DNA from: Caldilineaceae bacterium SB0664_bin_27
Lineage (GTDB): Bacteria > Chloroflexota > Anaerolineae > Caldilineales > Caldilineaceae
Reading direction: 5' to 3'
Assembly: GCA_009838625.1 (NCBI GenBank)
Contig: VXRG01000067.1
Location: 34,267-98,266, forward strand
DNA length: 64,000 nt
This document shows, one piece after another, positions 44,426 through 53,619 of this stretch. A program made the position numbers and the translations under genes. The notes beneath the pieces are model-generated. The model did not search any database, was not told where the DNA came from, and worked only from the letters and a program-made list of their open reading frames with translations. Positions within the stretch are counted from its first letter, which is position 1. Each line of letters starts with the position of its first letter.

Positions 44426-45274
44426 TCAGTCTTTACGCAAAATCTCTTCAACGAACGCCTTCCCATCTGCCAGAACTCTCAAAGGATCGTCGGGGTAGCC
44501 CCACGCCATCGCTTCATACTCAACTGAAATATAGCCGGAAAAGCCGCCTTGGACCATAGCGGAAATTAAGCTGTCAAAGTCGATCTCACCCTCTCCCAAC
44601 GGCGGGAAGCCGAAATCCTCGCTGTTGCCGCGCGCGTCCTTGGCGTGCATATGCTTTACTCGGTCGCCCAAAGCCTGGTAGGCGTCAAGCACAGAGTCGC
44701 CGCGCACATGATAATGGGCCGGATCAAAGAGTACCCCCAGTCCCTCCAACCCAGGCGTCGCCAACAGCCGCTGCAATCTGGCCAAATTGTGGACCAGCGA
44801 ACCATAGGGGCTTGCCGCCTCTATCAAAATCATGACTCCCAGGCGCTCAGCATCTGCTGCCAGGTCGCGCATGGCTTCCAGGCACCATTCCCAATACGTA
44901 CTTTCCCACCCGTAAAACAGCTTGACGCCGCAACCGCTGATTACGTAGGGAACCTCCATGTCCGACGCCAGCTGCAACCCGCCGCGGATAAACTCCTTGT
45001 TTTCCCGCCGCACCTCCGGTTCACCATGAATCACGTTCGTGTGTGCGTTCAAGGCACCGATAGCGATCCCAGCCCGTTGCGCGTAGTCGCGAACAGCCCT
45101 GCGCCGCGCTGCGTCCGCACCCGAATCCATGTGCGGCTTGGGCGGAGGAATGAATGGCGGCGCCAGCTCCAGGCTGATGTCGATAGCCTGGTAACCCTGG
45201 TCAGCCAGTATGTCGATCGATTCTTCGACGCTGTAAGTGTGCAACAGACCTGAATTGCAGCTCAGACCTTTCAT
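44426..45274 (-). CDS. Sugar phosphate isomerase/epimerase (xylose-isomerase-like TIM barrel)
   Basis: A 282-residue AP-endonuclease-2-family TIM barrel (PF01261), which includes hydroxypyruvate isomerase, tagatose/psicose epimerases and inosose isomerases. Metal ligands are recognisable: Glu in VMILIEAASPYG, Asp and His in VLFDPAHYH, His in VKHMHAKDARG, and Glu in YISVEYEAMAWG. GGAGGAG lies 4 bases before the ATG. Located between the zinc dehydrogenase and BKACE genes. The enzyme probably interconverts ketoses or keto-inositols; no subfamily was fixed. Confidence 0.85.
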   Translation of the reverse strand: MKGLSCNSGLLHTYSVEESIDILADQGYQAIDISLELAPPFIPPPKPHMDSGADAARRRAVRDYAQRAGIAIGALNAHTNVIHGEPEVRRENKEFIRGGLQLASDMEVPYVISGCGVKLFYGWESTYWEWCLEAMRDLAADAERLGVMILIEAASPYGSLVHNLARLQRLLATPGLEGLGVLFDPAHYHVRGDSVLDAYQALGDRVKHMHAKDARGNSEDFGFPPLGEGEIDFDSLISAMVQGGFSGYISVEYEAMAWGYPDDPLRVLADGKAFVEEILRKD

Positions 45275-45307
45275 GGCTCCTCCAACTGCACTATTTCCTG
45301 ATCCAGG

Positions 45308-46231
45308 CTATTGCGCCGCCGGCAAACCCACAATCGCCCTCGCTTCATGCGCTGAGGCAATATCTCTGCCAACTTCGCGAGCGATCCGGACAGCCTTTTC
45401 CACAAGCTCAGCGTTCGTCTTGGCGTATACGCCGTCTTCCACGAACGGGCAGTCCTCCATACCGACTCGCACATGGCCTCCGATTGCAATCGTATGGGCC
45501 ACCATCGACCAATAGTTGGGTGGTTCCATGCAACTCATGCTGAAATTCGCTCGCGGTGGCAGATGGTCCACCATGTACTGAAGACCCTTTGCCGTCGGCG
45601 GTGTCCAGCCCTGCCCGTCCCAGCCAAAAAACAGCGTCAACCACAGCGGCTCAGGCAACAGGTCCTCCTCAATTTCGCGTTCCCCCTCCTCAGTCCAGAA
45701 GTCACCTCCGCGAATCTTGCCAATTGCCCAATATGCCCCTGTGTTGAAGCACTCAATCTCCTGCTTCACCCCATACTTTTTCGCCAGGCTCGAATACATT
45801 CGAAGCTCCGGAATCGGGTGAACGGAATAGATTGGTACGGGAGCATAGTCTGCATCCGGCTGGAAGTACTCGTCATGTGAGTTGAAGTTGATCGAGCTCA
45901 TGTCCGGCTTGAGTAGCTCCCACAGCTCCAGCTTTTGTTCCAGGCGCATACTCGCCAGTCCAAACTGAACAATCGGCTCGCCTGCCGCCCTTACGCGTTC
46001 CGTAATGTCGCGCCAACCCTCGACATTGGGAATCGAAAGCTGTTTGCCGTCCGGCTGAATTACGGGATCGGACCTGTACTGGCCATGCGTATGCACAATT
46101 GTTGCGCCCGCGTTCATCGAGCGAATATACTCCTCCGCGACCCCTTTCGTGTCATCACAGTGCGTCAGATAAGGATTCCGTGGATACGACAACGATGAGT
46201 CCGTGGTCACGGTTATAACAAGCTTCTGCAT
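45308..46231 (-). CDS. BKACE-family beta-keto acid cleavage enzyme (DUF849)
   Basis: A 307-residue zinc TIM-barrel enzyme of the BKACE family, founded by the 3-keto-5-aminohexanoate cleavage enzyme Kce of lysine fermentation. The metal-binding HTHGQ motif sits in ATIVHTHGQYRSD; MVDHLPPRANFSMSC and GGHVRVGMEDCPF are family features, including the conserved RVGMED. BKACE enzymes condense a beta-keto acid with acetyl-CoA to acetoacetate and an acyl-CoA. ATG at 46231 is chosen (AGAGGA 6 bases upstream) over a start 37 codons earlier that would overlap the ABC gene. It follows the Opp ATPase genes directly. Confidence 0.9.
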   Translation of the reverse strand: MQKLVITVTTDSSLSYPRNPYLTHCDDTKGVAEEYIRSMNAGATIVHTHGQYRSDPVIQPDGKQLSIPNVEGWRDITERVRAAGEPIVQFGLASMRLEQKLELWELLKPDMSSINFNSHDEYFQPDADYAPVPIYSVHPIPELRMYSSLAKKYGVKQEIECFNTGAYWAIGKIRGGDFWTEEGEREIEEDLLPEPLWLTLFFGWDGQGWTPPTAKGLQYMVDHLPPRANFSMSCMEPPNYWSMVAHTIAIGGHVRVGMEDCPFVEDGVYAKTNAELVEKAVRIAREVGRDIASAHEARAIVGLPAAQ

Positions 46232-46274
46232 GAGTTTCCTCTCGTTGGATGTTGGGTCGAGCCCAGTGTTTCTG

Positions 46275-47309
46275 TCAGGCCTGGGGAGTGCGGGAATAGT
46301 CGATTCCCTGTAACTCCAGTTGATCTGCGAAATGACAAGCAACGTGGTGGCCCGGCGTCAGCTCGATAAGGGTTGGAACCTCCGTCTGGCAAATCTCCTC
46401 CATATAGCGGCAACGCGGGTGAAATACGCAGCCTGGCGGAGCATTGGCGGGGTCTGCCGGTTCGCCCTCAAGGTTCAGCCGCTGCATATGGTGATGCGGA
46501 TTCGGACGCGGCACGGCCGAAAGCAAAGTCTCGCTGTATGGGTGCTTGGGACTGCGCAGCAACTCTTCCGACTCTGCCACCTCGACCAGTTTGCCAACGT
46601 ACATGACCGCGATCCGGTTGCTGACCTGCCTTACAACGCTCATGTCGTGGGCGACGAACAGATACGTAAGGTCCAGGTCCGACTGCAAATCCTGCAAAAG
46701 GTTGACGACCTGGGACTGGACCGACACATCCAGGGCAGAAACCGGCTCGTCACAGACCACAATTTTGGGGCGCTGCACAAGCGCTCGCGCAATGCCGATG
46801 CGCTGCCGCTGACCGCCACTGAAGCTGTGCGGATAGCGGGGCAAATGTTCGACTCTCAGCCCAACGGCTCTCACCATCTCCGCGACTCGGTCCTCCAACT
46901 CCTGTCCGCGTGCAATCCCATGCGCCAGCAGCGGCTCGCCTACCAACTCCAATACTGTCATTCGCGGATTCAGGGACGAGAAGGGGTCCTGAAAGATCAT
47001 CTGCATGTTTCTGCGGAAGGATTTCAACTCCTGTCTTGTCAGCCGGTTTATGTCGACTATCTCGCCTTCTTCATGAAAGACGATTTCCCCGCTCGTGGGC
47101 TGGTAGACGCGCACAATGCAGCGGCCGGTGGTCGTCTTTCCGCATCCGCTTTCCCCGACCAGGCCCAAAGTCTCGCCCTTCTTGATCGACAGACTTACAC
47201 CGTCCACCGCCTTGACGTACCCTGTGGTTCGCCGCAGAAGGCCTTTCTGAATGGGAAAGTACATTCGCAGATCACTGACCTCGAGTAGCAGCTCGCTGTC
47301 ATTCGCCAT
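46275..47309 (-). CDS. Oligopeptide-type ABC importer ATPase (OppF/DppF-like)
   Basis: A 344-residue ATPase. Walker A is GESGCGKTT, the ABC signature FSGGQRQR, Walker [13 protein letters not shown], and the H-loop lies in LFVAHDMS. The C-terminal oligo_HPY region has the cysteine-containing [12 protein letters not shown], where some members carry an iron-sulfur cluster. It is the second of two ATPases; its ATG lies inside the last codons of the OppD-like gene (11-base overlap). GAGGTAG precedes it. Opp-family importers in Thermotoga and Chloroflexota often carry oligosaccharides, so peptide uptake is not assured. Confidence 0.92.
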   Translation of the reverse strand: MANDSELLLEVSDLRMYFPIQKGLLRRTTGYVKAVDGVSLSIKKGETLGLVGESGCGKTTTGRCIVRVYQPTSGEIVFHEEGEIVDINRLTRQELKSFRRNMQMIFQDPFSSLNPRMTVLELVGEPLLAHGIARGQELEDRVAEMVRAVGLRVEHLPRYPHSFSGGQRQRIGIARALVQRPKIVVCDEPVSALDVSVQSQVVNLLQDLQSDLDLTYLFVAHDMSVVRQVSNRIAVMYVGKLVEVAESEELLRSPKHPYSETLLSAVPRPNPHHHMQRLNLEGEPADPANAPPGCVFHPRCRYMEEICQTEVPTLIELTPGHHVACHFADQLELQGIDYSRTPQA

Positions 47310-48363
47310 TTTCTACCTCGGCCAACCCTTCCACGACCTCTGAGTACAAGAAGCAACGGACGCGATGCCCGGGCGCGGTCTCGTCCAGATCTGGCATGGC
47401 CCTATCGCACGTTCCCGGCATAAAGCTCGGACAGCGGTCGCTGAAAGCACAGCCGCTGGGTATCTCATAAGGGTCCGGGACAACGCCCTCGATGGCTCTT
47501 AGGCGCGGCAGCCTTTCCTCGTCAATATGGGGAATCGAATTCAGTAACCCCTGTGTATAGGGATGCTGCGGGTTGTCAAAGAGCTCGTCCACACTGGCCT
47601 GTTCGACGATGCGGCCCAGGTACATGACCGCCACTTCATCTGCGACTTCTGCTATCACGCCCAAATTGTGCGTAATGAAGATGACGGCCATTCCGACCTC
47701 TTCCTGAAGGGCCATCAAGAGTTCCAGAATCTGAGCCTGAATCGTAACGTCAAGCGCAGTCGTCGGCTCGTCGGCAATCAATAACCGCGGCGTACAGGAT
47801 AGCGCCATCGCGATCATCGCGCGCTGTCGCATTCCACCGCTCAATTGGTGTGGATAGGCGTCTACAATCTGTTCCGCCCTCGGAATACCCACCCTTCGCA
47901 GATTGTCTATCGCCAGAGCTCGCGCATCGCTGCTTTCCACCCCCTCTTGGTGAAGCAATATCGTCTCGATAATCTGGTTTCCAATCGTGTGCATTGGGCC
48001 GAAGGAAGTCATCGGCTCCTGAAAGACCATGCTGATCTCAGCGCCGCGTATGGCACGGATTTGAGCACCGCGCGGGTCCAACTGGGCCAGGTCGACTGCC
48101 TCTGTGCCCATCCCGTTTTCGCGCTGGTGCAACAAGATCTGACCGTCTACGATGTTGCCCGGAGGCGAAGGCACCAGGCGCAGGATAGAATGTACTGTCA
48201 CAGACTTGCCGCATCCACTTTCTCCTATAATGCCCAGGGTTTGGCCGCGCCGGACGTCGAACGACACGCCGTCAACCGCCCGCACGATGCCTTCGTGCAA
48301 GTGGAAATGGGTCATGAGGTTCTTGATTTCAAGCAGCGAGTCGTGCGCCACGCTCTCTCGCAT
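47299..48363 (-). CDS. Oligopeptide-type ABC importer ATPase (OppD/DppD-like)
   Basis: A 354-residue ATPase with Walker [10 protein letters not shown], signature [15 protein letters not shown], Walker [13 protein letters not shown] and H-loop FITHNLG. The oligo_HPY C-terminal part ends [20 protein letters not shown], again with the cysteine cluster pattern. It pairs with the OppF-like subunit, whose start it overlaps. The first ATG (48363) has its purine-rich ribosome site unusually close; translation may start slightly downstream. The permease gene ends 34 bases upstream. Confidence 0.92.
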   Translation of the reverse strand: MRESVAHDSLLEIKNLMTHFHLHEGIVRAVDGVSFDVRRGQTLGIIGESGCGKSVTVHSILRLVPSPPGNIVDGQILLHQRENGMGTEAVDLAQLDPRGAQIRAIRGAEISMVFQEPMTSFGPMHTIGNQIIETILLHQEGVESSDARALAIDNLRRVGIPRAEQIVDAYPHQLSGGMRQRAMIAMALSCTPRLLIADEPTTALDVTIQAQILELLMALQEEVGMAVIFITHNLGVIAEVADEVAVMYLGRIVEQASVDELFDNPQHPYTQGLLNSIPHIDEERLPRLRAIEGVVPDPYEIPSGCAFSDRCPSFMPGTCDRAMPDLDETAPGHRVRCFLYSEVVEGLAEVENGE

Positions 48364-48397
48364 ATCCTCTAATGACGATTCTGATCTGGGTTCGCGT

Positions 48398-49555
48398 TCA
48401 AGTCATCGAATATGGATCTGCCGCATCCCTCAGTCCATCGCCAAGAAAATTGAACATGAGCACTGTCACAATGACAAACAGCGCCGGGATCAGCATCCAA
48501 GGGTGGAGGGCAACGTTTGCTATCATTTGAGCGTCCTGCAGAAGCGTGCCCCAACTGACCGCAGGCGGCTGGATTCCAAGACCGATGAAACTGAGGCTCG
48601 TCTCTCCGATTATCATGCCGGGGACGGCAAGCGTAATCGCTACGACGATATAGCTTGCAAAGAGCGGAAGCAGATGCTTGGTGATGATGCGCCACTCGCT
48701 AACACCTGAAACGCGGGCCGCGATCGTAAAATCCTCTTCACGAAGTGAGAGCAACCGACCGCGTACCGTCCGCGCCAGGCCCGCCCAACCCACTATCGAG
48801 AGCACGATCGTAATCGCAAAATAGGTCTGAATTGAGTCCCAGTCCCTGGGGACCGCGGCCGCCAGCGCCATCCACAGCGGCAACTGAGGAATCGAGACAA
48901 GCAGGTCGATCAAGCGCTGAATGACCTCATCTGTCAGCCCGCCGAAATAGCCCGATATGCCACCAATGACCAGCCCAAAAACGAAACTGAGGAAGACCCC
49001 CACCAGCCCAATCGTCAGCGAGATGCGCGTCCCGTAGACTACTCGGGAAAACAGGTCTCGTCCCAGGCGGTCAGTCCCGAATAGAAAGAGCTGCCCTCCC
49101 TCCTCTACACCGAAGAGATGGCGGTCCGTTTTAAATAGCCCCCACATCTTGTAGGAGTCACCGCTCACAAAAAAGCGCAATGAATACTTTTCTTCCTTCA
49201 CCTCTTCGAACACTCGGTTGTACTGTTCGTCGCGTCCCCCCTTCAAACCGTACACGAACGGTCCTCTGAATCCATCTTCGTCAAAGAGATGTATCTTGGC
49301 GGGCGGCGCGTAAACGAACCCCTTGAAGTCGTGCTTCGTTTCATATGGAGCGATAAACTCACCCAGCGCCGCAACGACATACAGGAGCGCCAGGAGAACC
49401 ATAGCCGCCTGCGCAAGCTTATGCCTCTTGAATCTCCGCCAGATCAGCTGCGACTGCGAGGCCGTATAGAGAGCCTGTTTCTCGCGACTGGAATCCACTC
49501 CGGAAGCCGAATCTGGAGGCTCCTGCACTTCTTCCCTCTGCACGTTTTCGCTCAT
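48398..49555 (-). CDS. Oligopeptide-type ABC importer permease (OppC/DppC-like)
   Basis: A 385-residue inner-membrane permease. A polar N-terminus and first helix ([17 protein letters not shown]) are followed by a large external loop of about 110 residues, then five helices holding the EAA-like cytoplasmic loop ([19 protein letters not shown]). OppC proteins are usually about 300 residues; the external loop (about 80-185) accounts for the extra length and is notable. The ATG at 49555 overlaps the OppB stop (TGATG), so the two permeases are coupled. Confidence 0.9.
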   Translation of the reverse strand: MSENVQREEVQEPPDSASGVDSSREKQALYTASQSQLIWRRFKRHKLAQAAMVLLALLYVVAALGEFIAPYETKHDFKGFVYAPPAKIHLFDEDGFRGPFVYGLKGGRDEQYNRVFEEVKEEKYSLRFFVSGDSYKMWGLFKTDRHLFGVEEGGQLFLFGTDRLGRDLFSRVVYGTRISLTIGLVGVFLSFVFGLVIGGISGYFGGLTDEVIQRLIDLLVSIPQLPLWMALAAAVPRDWDSIQTYFAITIVLSIVGWAGLARTVRGRLLSLREEDFTIAARVSGVSEWRIITKHLLPLFASYIVVAITLAVPGMIIGETSLSFIGLGIQPPAVSWGTLLQDAQMIANVALHPWMLIPALFVIVTVLMFNFLGDGLRDAADPYSMT

Positions 49556-50553
49556 CAAGCTACACCTTCATAGCGGATACGGGGATCCAACCACACAAGC
49601 AGGATATCGGAGATCAAAGTGCCGACCACGGTCAAAACACTGAGGATGAACACGATGCTGCCCGCAAGAAACATGTCCTGGTTCAAGAGGGCCTGCAACA
49701 GGACCGGGCCCGTCGTGGGAATATTCAGCACCATGGAAACCAGCACTTCACCCGAGATAATCCCTGGTAGCATCCAACCGATTGTGCTGAATACAGGGTT
49801 CATGGAAGTCCGCACCGGGTATTTCACCAGTAGCCGCGTCTCCGTCAACCCTTTGGAACGCGCCGTAATGACATACTGTTTGTTCAGTTCGTCCAGCATC
49901 ATTCCCCGCATCGTGCGCATCATCCCGGCCGTATTCGCCATGCCGATAATCACTATCGGGATCCATATGTGCTGGAGCATGTTCACCAACTTGCCCCAGC
50001 TCCAGGGCGCGGTCTCATATTGCTGCGAAAACAGACCGATAGCCGAAATGTCGAACCAGACGAATGCCAGCCACAGAAAGATCAGCGCCAGCAAAAAGCC
50101 TGGCGTTGCAACGCCAATAAACGAGACGAAAGTCCAGAAGTAGTCGACCAGGGAATACTGATGTGTTGCGGAGTAGACTCCAATCGGCACCGCTGTGACC
50201 CAGACGAAAATCGCGGTCAGAACCGATACTGCCGCCGTCAACGGAACGCGTGCCGCCAGGATTTCGCCCACCGACTTTACGTAAGTAAACGATGTCCCGA
50301 AATTACCCTTGAACAGAATATTTGTTATCCAGAGCCAGTACTGCTCAGGCAGCGACTTGTCGAGCCCGTAGAGTTGCCGCAGCGCCTCGACTTCCTCCTC
50401 GGACACCTGAGTTCCCGCGGACCGCAGTCGCAGGACCTCCATATTCAGAATGTCCCCGGGCGGCAGTTGGATCAATACGAAGGAAATTACGGAGATGATT
50501 AAGATCAGCGGGACCAACAGCAGCAGTCGTCTGCCAATGTACTGTGTAAGCAT
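49555..50553 (-). CDS. Oligopeptide-type ABC importer permease (OppB/DppB-like)
   Basis: A 332-residue six-helix permease with the usual N-terminus ([19 protein letters not shown]), [18 protein letters not shown], and the coupling loop ([19 protein letters not shown]). It is the first gene after the binding protein, 145 bases downstream of it, with a strong hairpin in between. Its stop overlaps the OppC start. The ribosome site is weak (GGGAACGG). Confidence 0.92.
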   Translation of the reverse strand: MLTQYIGRRLLLLVPLILIISVISFVLIQLPPGDILNMEVLRLRSAGTQVSEEEVEALRQLYGLDKSLPEQYWLWITNILFKGNFGTSFTYVKSVGEILAARVPLTAAVSVLTAIFVWVTAVPIGVYSATHQYSLVDYFWTFVSFIGVATPGFLLALIFLWLAFVWFDISAIGLFSQQYETAPWSWGKLVNMLQHIWIPIVIIGMANTAGMMRTMRGMMLDELNKQYVITARSKGLTETRLLVKYPVRTSMNPVFSTIGWMLPGIISGEVLVSMVLNIPTTGPVLLQALLNQDMFLAGSIVFILSVLTVVGTLISDILLVWLDPRIRYEGVA

Positions 50554-50655
50554 TGACGCCGTTCCCAGTACGTGCTCTGAGGGGAGAACTCAAGAGATCT
50601 TTTTGTGCTCAGTACGAATCGAGCGCAAAACGCGCGAACCAAGGTAGGGGATTGA

Positions 50656-50676
50656 GGGGCGGGCGGCGCCCGCCCC
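50656..50676 (-). terminator. GC-rich hairpin between SBP and permease genes
   Basis: GGGGCGGGC (50656-50664) and GCCCGCCCC (50668-50676) form a perfect 9-bp GC stem with a 3-base loop, 22 bases after the binding-protein stop. There is no T-tract. It is likely to protect the upstream mRNA 3' end or partly stop transcription, raising binding protein over permease, as at malE-malF in enteric bacteria. Confidence 0.6.
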
Positions 50677-50697
50677 CCGTTCTTCAATATGCCCTTC

Positions 50698-52740
50698 TTA
50701 ACGTCGGCTCTCATCCTGCCAGAAGTAGAACTCTGCCTCGTTGGCAGACTGGATCTGGAAACCCTTCTTGGCCACGTTGCCCAGACCCGCGCTTACGACG
50801 AGAGGATTCTTCAACGGGTCAGACGCGGAAATCCAGAAGTGGTTATCACGGAAGATCGCGATCATCTCACCCCATATCCGCTCGTGCTCTGATGCATTCG
50901 AGGTAGCGAAGAGCTCGGTCTGTAACCTCCGCAAGTCCTTGTAGGTCTGCGGCGGTTCGACACCAACGATCAGAGGATCGGTCTCATCCGGGTTGTCCGA
51001 AGCTTCCTTGCCGCCACCTACGTTCCAGTCATACCACGCCATCCACAGAGGGGCGTAGTGGCGTTGCCATGCCCGTCCGATATAGTCTCCGGACTCGTGC
51101 CACGGCCAGCGCGGATAGTGCGCCCACCAGACCATCGCCTGCGTTTCATTGGCTGCCGCCTGGGTCAGGAACAGGTTCTGCTCCAGCTGCTTGACCGTTG
51201 TGCAGATGCCAATGTCGTTCCAGTTCTGTGCCGCTATCTCAGCTGTCGGCAGCGATTCACCCGTGAATGGGGTGAAATTGAACTGGATTCGGATCGGCAG
51301 ACCACTCGGGGTCAACCGGCATCCGTCCGCGTCGCGCTGGTCCAGTCCCAGACCATCCAGGAGCGCCACGGCCTGATCGACGTCTGTAGTCGGGTCCATG
51401 GTCTGCGGTAGTTCTGCCAGACCCGCGTAAACTGCGTCGATGATCGACTCGCGGTCAACCGCGAAGGAGAGTGCTTTGCGGAAGTCTACTTCGTTGATGA
51501 CCTCCTGCCAGGCCTCTTCCGCGTATGTCATATTCAGGTAGATCTCGCCCAGCGAGGCGTGCATGTCCAGAATGGCGACCTCGTAGCCCTTCTCCTCGGC
51601 GTTCTGCAGGTAGAGCGGCATGTCGGCAGCGGTTACGCCGCGGCGCGCCATGTCCACTTCACCGGCGATGATCTTCAACGTCGCCGCATTGACGTCTGGA
51701 ACAATCGATATTTGAAGCCGGTCGATGTAAGGCAACTGCTGGCCCCACTCGTCCACCTTGAAGTAATAGGGGTTGCGCTCCATCACGGCCTGCGTCTCGC
51801 CCATTTCAGTCAAAACGTAAGGTCCAAGCGACGGAAGGCCGGTCTCATGCTGGCGGTTGGTGCTGGTGTAGACCCCAAACAGCCGGTTCCACTCACCTGC
51901 CTCAAAGCCATGCTTCTCTAGCAGTGCAGCCAGCTCATCCGGGTCGGCATAATCCCCGTGGATCTTCTTCAGGTAGTCGCTGTCGGTGAATCGGTGCGGG
52001 CCGCCGCCGTAAGTGAAGAGGCCCGGCCAGCCGCCGTAGGGCTGGTCAAACGAGATCTTGAAGGTGTAGCGGTCGATCACCTCCATCGTGCCCACGTTGC
52101 CAGAGGGAGAGTTGCCTGAACGCCAGGTCGACCCGATAACAGGCGTGAGCGTCTCGTTGTGCAGCATGTCGTTCCACCAGAAATCGATGTCATCCGTGTC
52201 AAAATCGGAGCCATCTGAGAACTTCATGCCCTTGCGCATATGGAAGGTGAAGACCTGGTCGTCTTCGCTGATCTCCAGATCGAAGATGTTACCGGTCATC
52301 GTCGCAAAGTCGTGCGAAATGTCCTCGGTTTCCACCCAGGGCTCATTCGAAATCCAGCCGGCATCATGGCCGATCGAGCCGGCATCGAAGTCAATCAATC
52401 GCAGCGTGCCGCCGTACTCACCCCGTTCCATCACGGCCTGCCAGTCCGGGATGCGGTTGTTGCCGACAGCAGGATTGACTGGAAGTCGCTCATCGACAGG
52501 AGGAAGTTCGCCCGCTTCGACCAGGGCCGTCAGCATCGGCGCTTCACAGAATGCGTTACCCGCGGCCTGGGATTCGAGGCAGCTTTCATAGGAAGACGAA
52601 GCCATCGCCTCATCCGACATGTCCTCGGCCGCTGGCGCCTCCTCCATAGGTTCTTCGGCGGCCGGCTGCGGCGCACCACATGCCGCGAGTAATGCAACCG
52701 CGGTGATGGTGATAAGAAGATAAAACAGCGTTTTCCTCAT
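50698..52740 (-). CDS. ABC substrate-binding lipoprotein (SBP_bac_5, OppA-like)
   Basis: A 680-residue extracellular binding protein. The signal ends in the lipobox LLAAC with Cys21, so it is a lipoprotein. An Ala/Glu/Pro/Met linker (about 22-50) leads into a cluster C, SBP_bac_5-type receptor (HDFATMTGNIFDLEI, FHMRKGMKFSDGSDFD, GPYVLTEMGETQAVMERNP). At 680 residues it is longer than typical OppA (about 540). AAAGGAG lies 8 bases before the ATG. Downstream are two permeases and two ATPases, so the importer is complete. Peptide versus oligosaccharide preference cannot be read from sequence. Confidence 0.92.
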   Translation of the reverse strand: MRKTLFYLLITITAVALLAACGAPQPAAEEPMEEAPAAEDMSDEAMASSSYESCLESQAAGNAFCEAPMLTALVEAGELPPVDERLPVNPAVGNNRIPDWQAVMERGEYGGTLRLIDFDAGSIGHDAGWISNEPWVETEDISHDFATMTGNIFDLEISEDDQVFTFHMRKGMKFSDGSDFDTDDIDFWWNDMLHNETLTPVIGSTWRSGNSPSGNVGTMEVIDRYTFKISFDQPYGGWPGLFTYGGGPHRFTDSDYLKKIHGDYADPDELAALLEKHGFEAGEWNRLFGVYTSTNRQHETGLPSLGPYVLTEMGETQAVMERNPYYFKVDEWGQQLPYIDRLQISIVPDVNAATLKIIAGEVDMARRGVTAADMPLYLQNAEEKGYEVAILDMHASLGEIYLNMTYAEEAWQEVINEVDFRKALSFAVDRESIIDAVYAGLAELPQTMDPTTDVDQAVALLDGLGLDQRDADGCRLTPSGLPIRIQFNFTPFTGESLPTAEIAAQNWNDIGICTTVKQLEQNLFLTQAAANETQAMVWWAHYPRWPWHESGDYIGRAWQRHYAPLWMAWYDWNVGGGKEASDNPDETDPLIVGVEPPQTYKDLRRLQTELFATSNASEHERIWGEMIAIFRDNHFWISASDPLKNPLVVSAGLGNVAKKGFQIQSANEAEFYFWQDESRR

Positions 52741-52871
52741 CGGATCACTCCTTTGGACTGAACGTGTGGAAGGTATTCTGATATCGTCCTACGCTTCAAA
52801 GTAAGTAGGGGTTCGGCCTCCTTTGAATTCACTTGGTTGGGTGCGGGATTGGCCAACTGTGCAACTCTCAC
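52737..52871 (-). CDS. Possible 44-residue leader peptide before the binding-protein gene
   Basis: GTG at 52871 follows AGGAGACAAGGA and opens a frame of 44 codons (VRVAQLANPAPNQVNSKEAE and onward, ending SKGVIR) whose TGA overlaps the ATG of the binding-protein gene (ATGA). It lies downstream of the predicted promoter. The overlap suggests translational coupling, but it is short, has no homologue known to me and may be chance. Confidence 0.3.
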   Translation of the reverse strand: MRVAQLANPAPNQVNSKEAEPLLTLKRRTISEYLPHVQSKGVIR

Positions 52872-52917
52872 TTCCTTGTCTCCTAAGAAATAAATGAGTT
52901 GCGAATCTGACGCGTGA

Positions 52918-52946
52918 ATAATACGCGCAACATGTGTTTAATGCAA
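52918..52946 (-). promoter_or_regulatory. Promoter of the ABC importer operon
   Basis: Minus-strand TTGCAT (52941-52946) and TATTAT (52918-52923) with a 17-base spacer. The start near 52911 gives a leader of about 170 bases. The divergent gene at 53098 has its own -10 about 125 bases away. Confidence 0.5.
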
Positions 52947-53048
52947 ACATGGAAAATTTCTCAAATCGCACCGTCTGTTTGCAGGAAACTTCCTATTTTC
53001 GCGTCATCCTCCTTCGTCGCAAAATCCGCCCTGAACCGGAAAACGTGG

Positions 53049-53068
53049 TATAGTGTCAACTGTTGACA
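53049..53068 (+). promoter_or_regulatory. -10 element overlapping a 15-base palindromic operator
   Basis: TATAGT (53049-53054) is followed by the perfect palindrome TGTCAACTGTTGACA (53054-53068), overlapping by one base. A repressor bound here would block transcription of the gene at 53098. No clear -35 was found at 17 bases. Confidence 0.5.
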
Positions 53069-53097
53069 CACTTCTTCAGTGTAGAAGGGTTTCTCAA

Positions 53098-53568
53098 GTG
53101 CCTATTCTGGTCGTCATCATCCTCTTCGCTTGCGCTATCGGCATCGTCCTGGCTTTGATCACGCTCTCATTGCAGAGGATCAGCGGACGTGTCGTTGAAC
53201 AGTACAAACAAAAGCTGGACGATGCCAACACTATCATCAATCAGAGTGCCCCTCCGGACACCTGGGTCCAGCCCTTCCGCGCCCGGATGAAAGGACGCCC
53301 AGATGGAGTTTCCTACACGCCCGGAGAGGCCATGTTTTACTTTGTCAAAGGCAGGGACCGGTCGGCTGATGAAATAGGAGAACAGGCCCGCAAACACTGC
53401 TTGAAGCGACTCAAGATGCTGACTTCGTTTATGGAAAAGGGAAACTTTTACGACGATGACCGAACCAAGGAGATGGTCGTCAAGTCTCTCAAGTCAGAAT
53501 ATGACGAGTGGGCCTCCTGCCATTGGTCCGACCTGGTCATGAACGACGACACGGCACTGAGTGGCTAG
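53098..53568 (+). CDS. Small membrane-anchored protein of unknown function
   Basis: A 156-residue protein: one N-terminal transmembrane helix (about 2-22, ILVVIILFACAIGIVLALI) followed by a soluble domain with FRARMKGRPDGVSYTPGEAM, then a helical region (HCLKRLKMLTSFMEK). No family recognised. GTG at 53098, with GAAGG about 9 bases upstream, is preferred to GTG at 53053, which lies inside the -10 and operator. It is the only plus-strand gene between 36 and 64 kb and faces the importer operon, so it may be regulated separately. Confidence 0.6.
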   Translation: MPILVVIILFACAIGIVLALITLSLQRISGRVVEQYKQKLDDANTIINQSAPPDTWVQPFRARMKGRPDGVSYTPGEAMFYFVKGRDRSADEIGEQARKHCLKRLKMLTSFMEKGNFYDDDRTKEMVVKSLKSEYDEWASCHWSDLVMNDDTALSG

Positions 53569-53569
53569 A

Positions 53570-53592
53570 GGAGCCGGACAGAACAAGGCTCC
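53570..53592. terminator. Short stem-loop between convergent genes
   Basis: GGAGCC (53570-53575) and GGCTCC (53587-53592) can pair around an 11-base loop just after the plus-strand stop. No T-tract; weak evidence. Confidence 0.3.
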
Positions 53593-53619
53593 CAATCCCT
53601 TCCCACCCAATCCCTGGAA

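Noticed and set aside
52789..52971. A 60-codon minus-strand frame in the leader of the binding-protein gene
   Set aside because: It spans the predicted -10 and -35 elements and has no ribosome site; the alternative frame ending in ATGA is more plausible.
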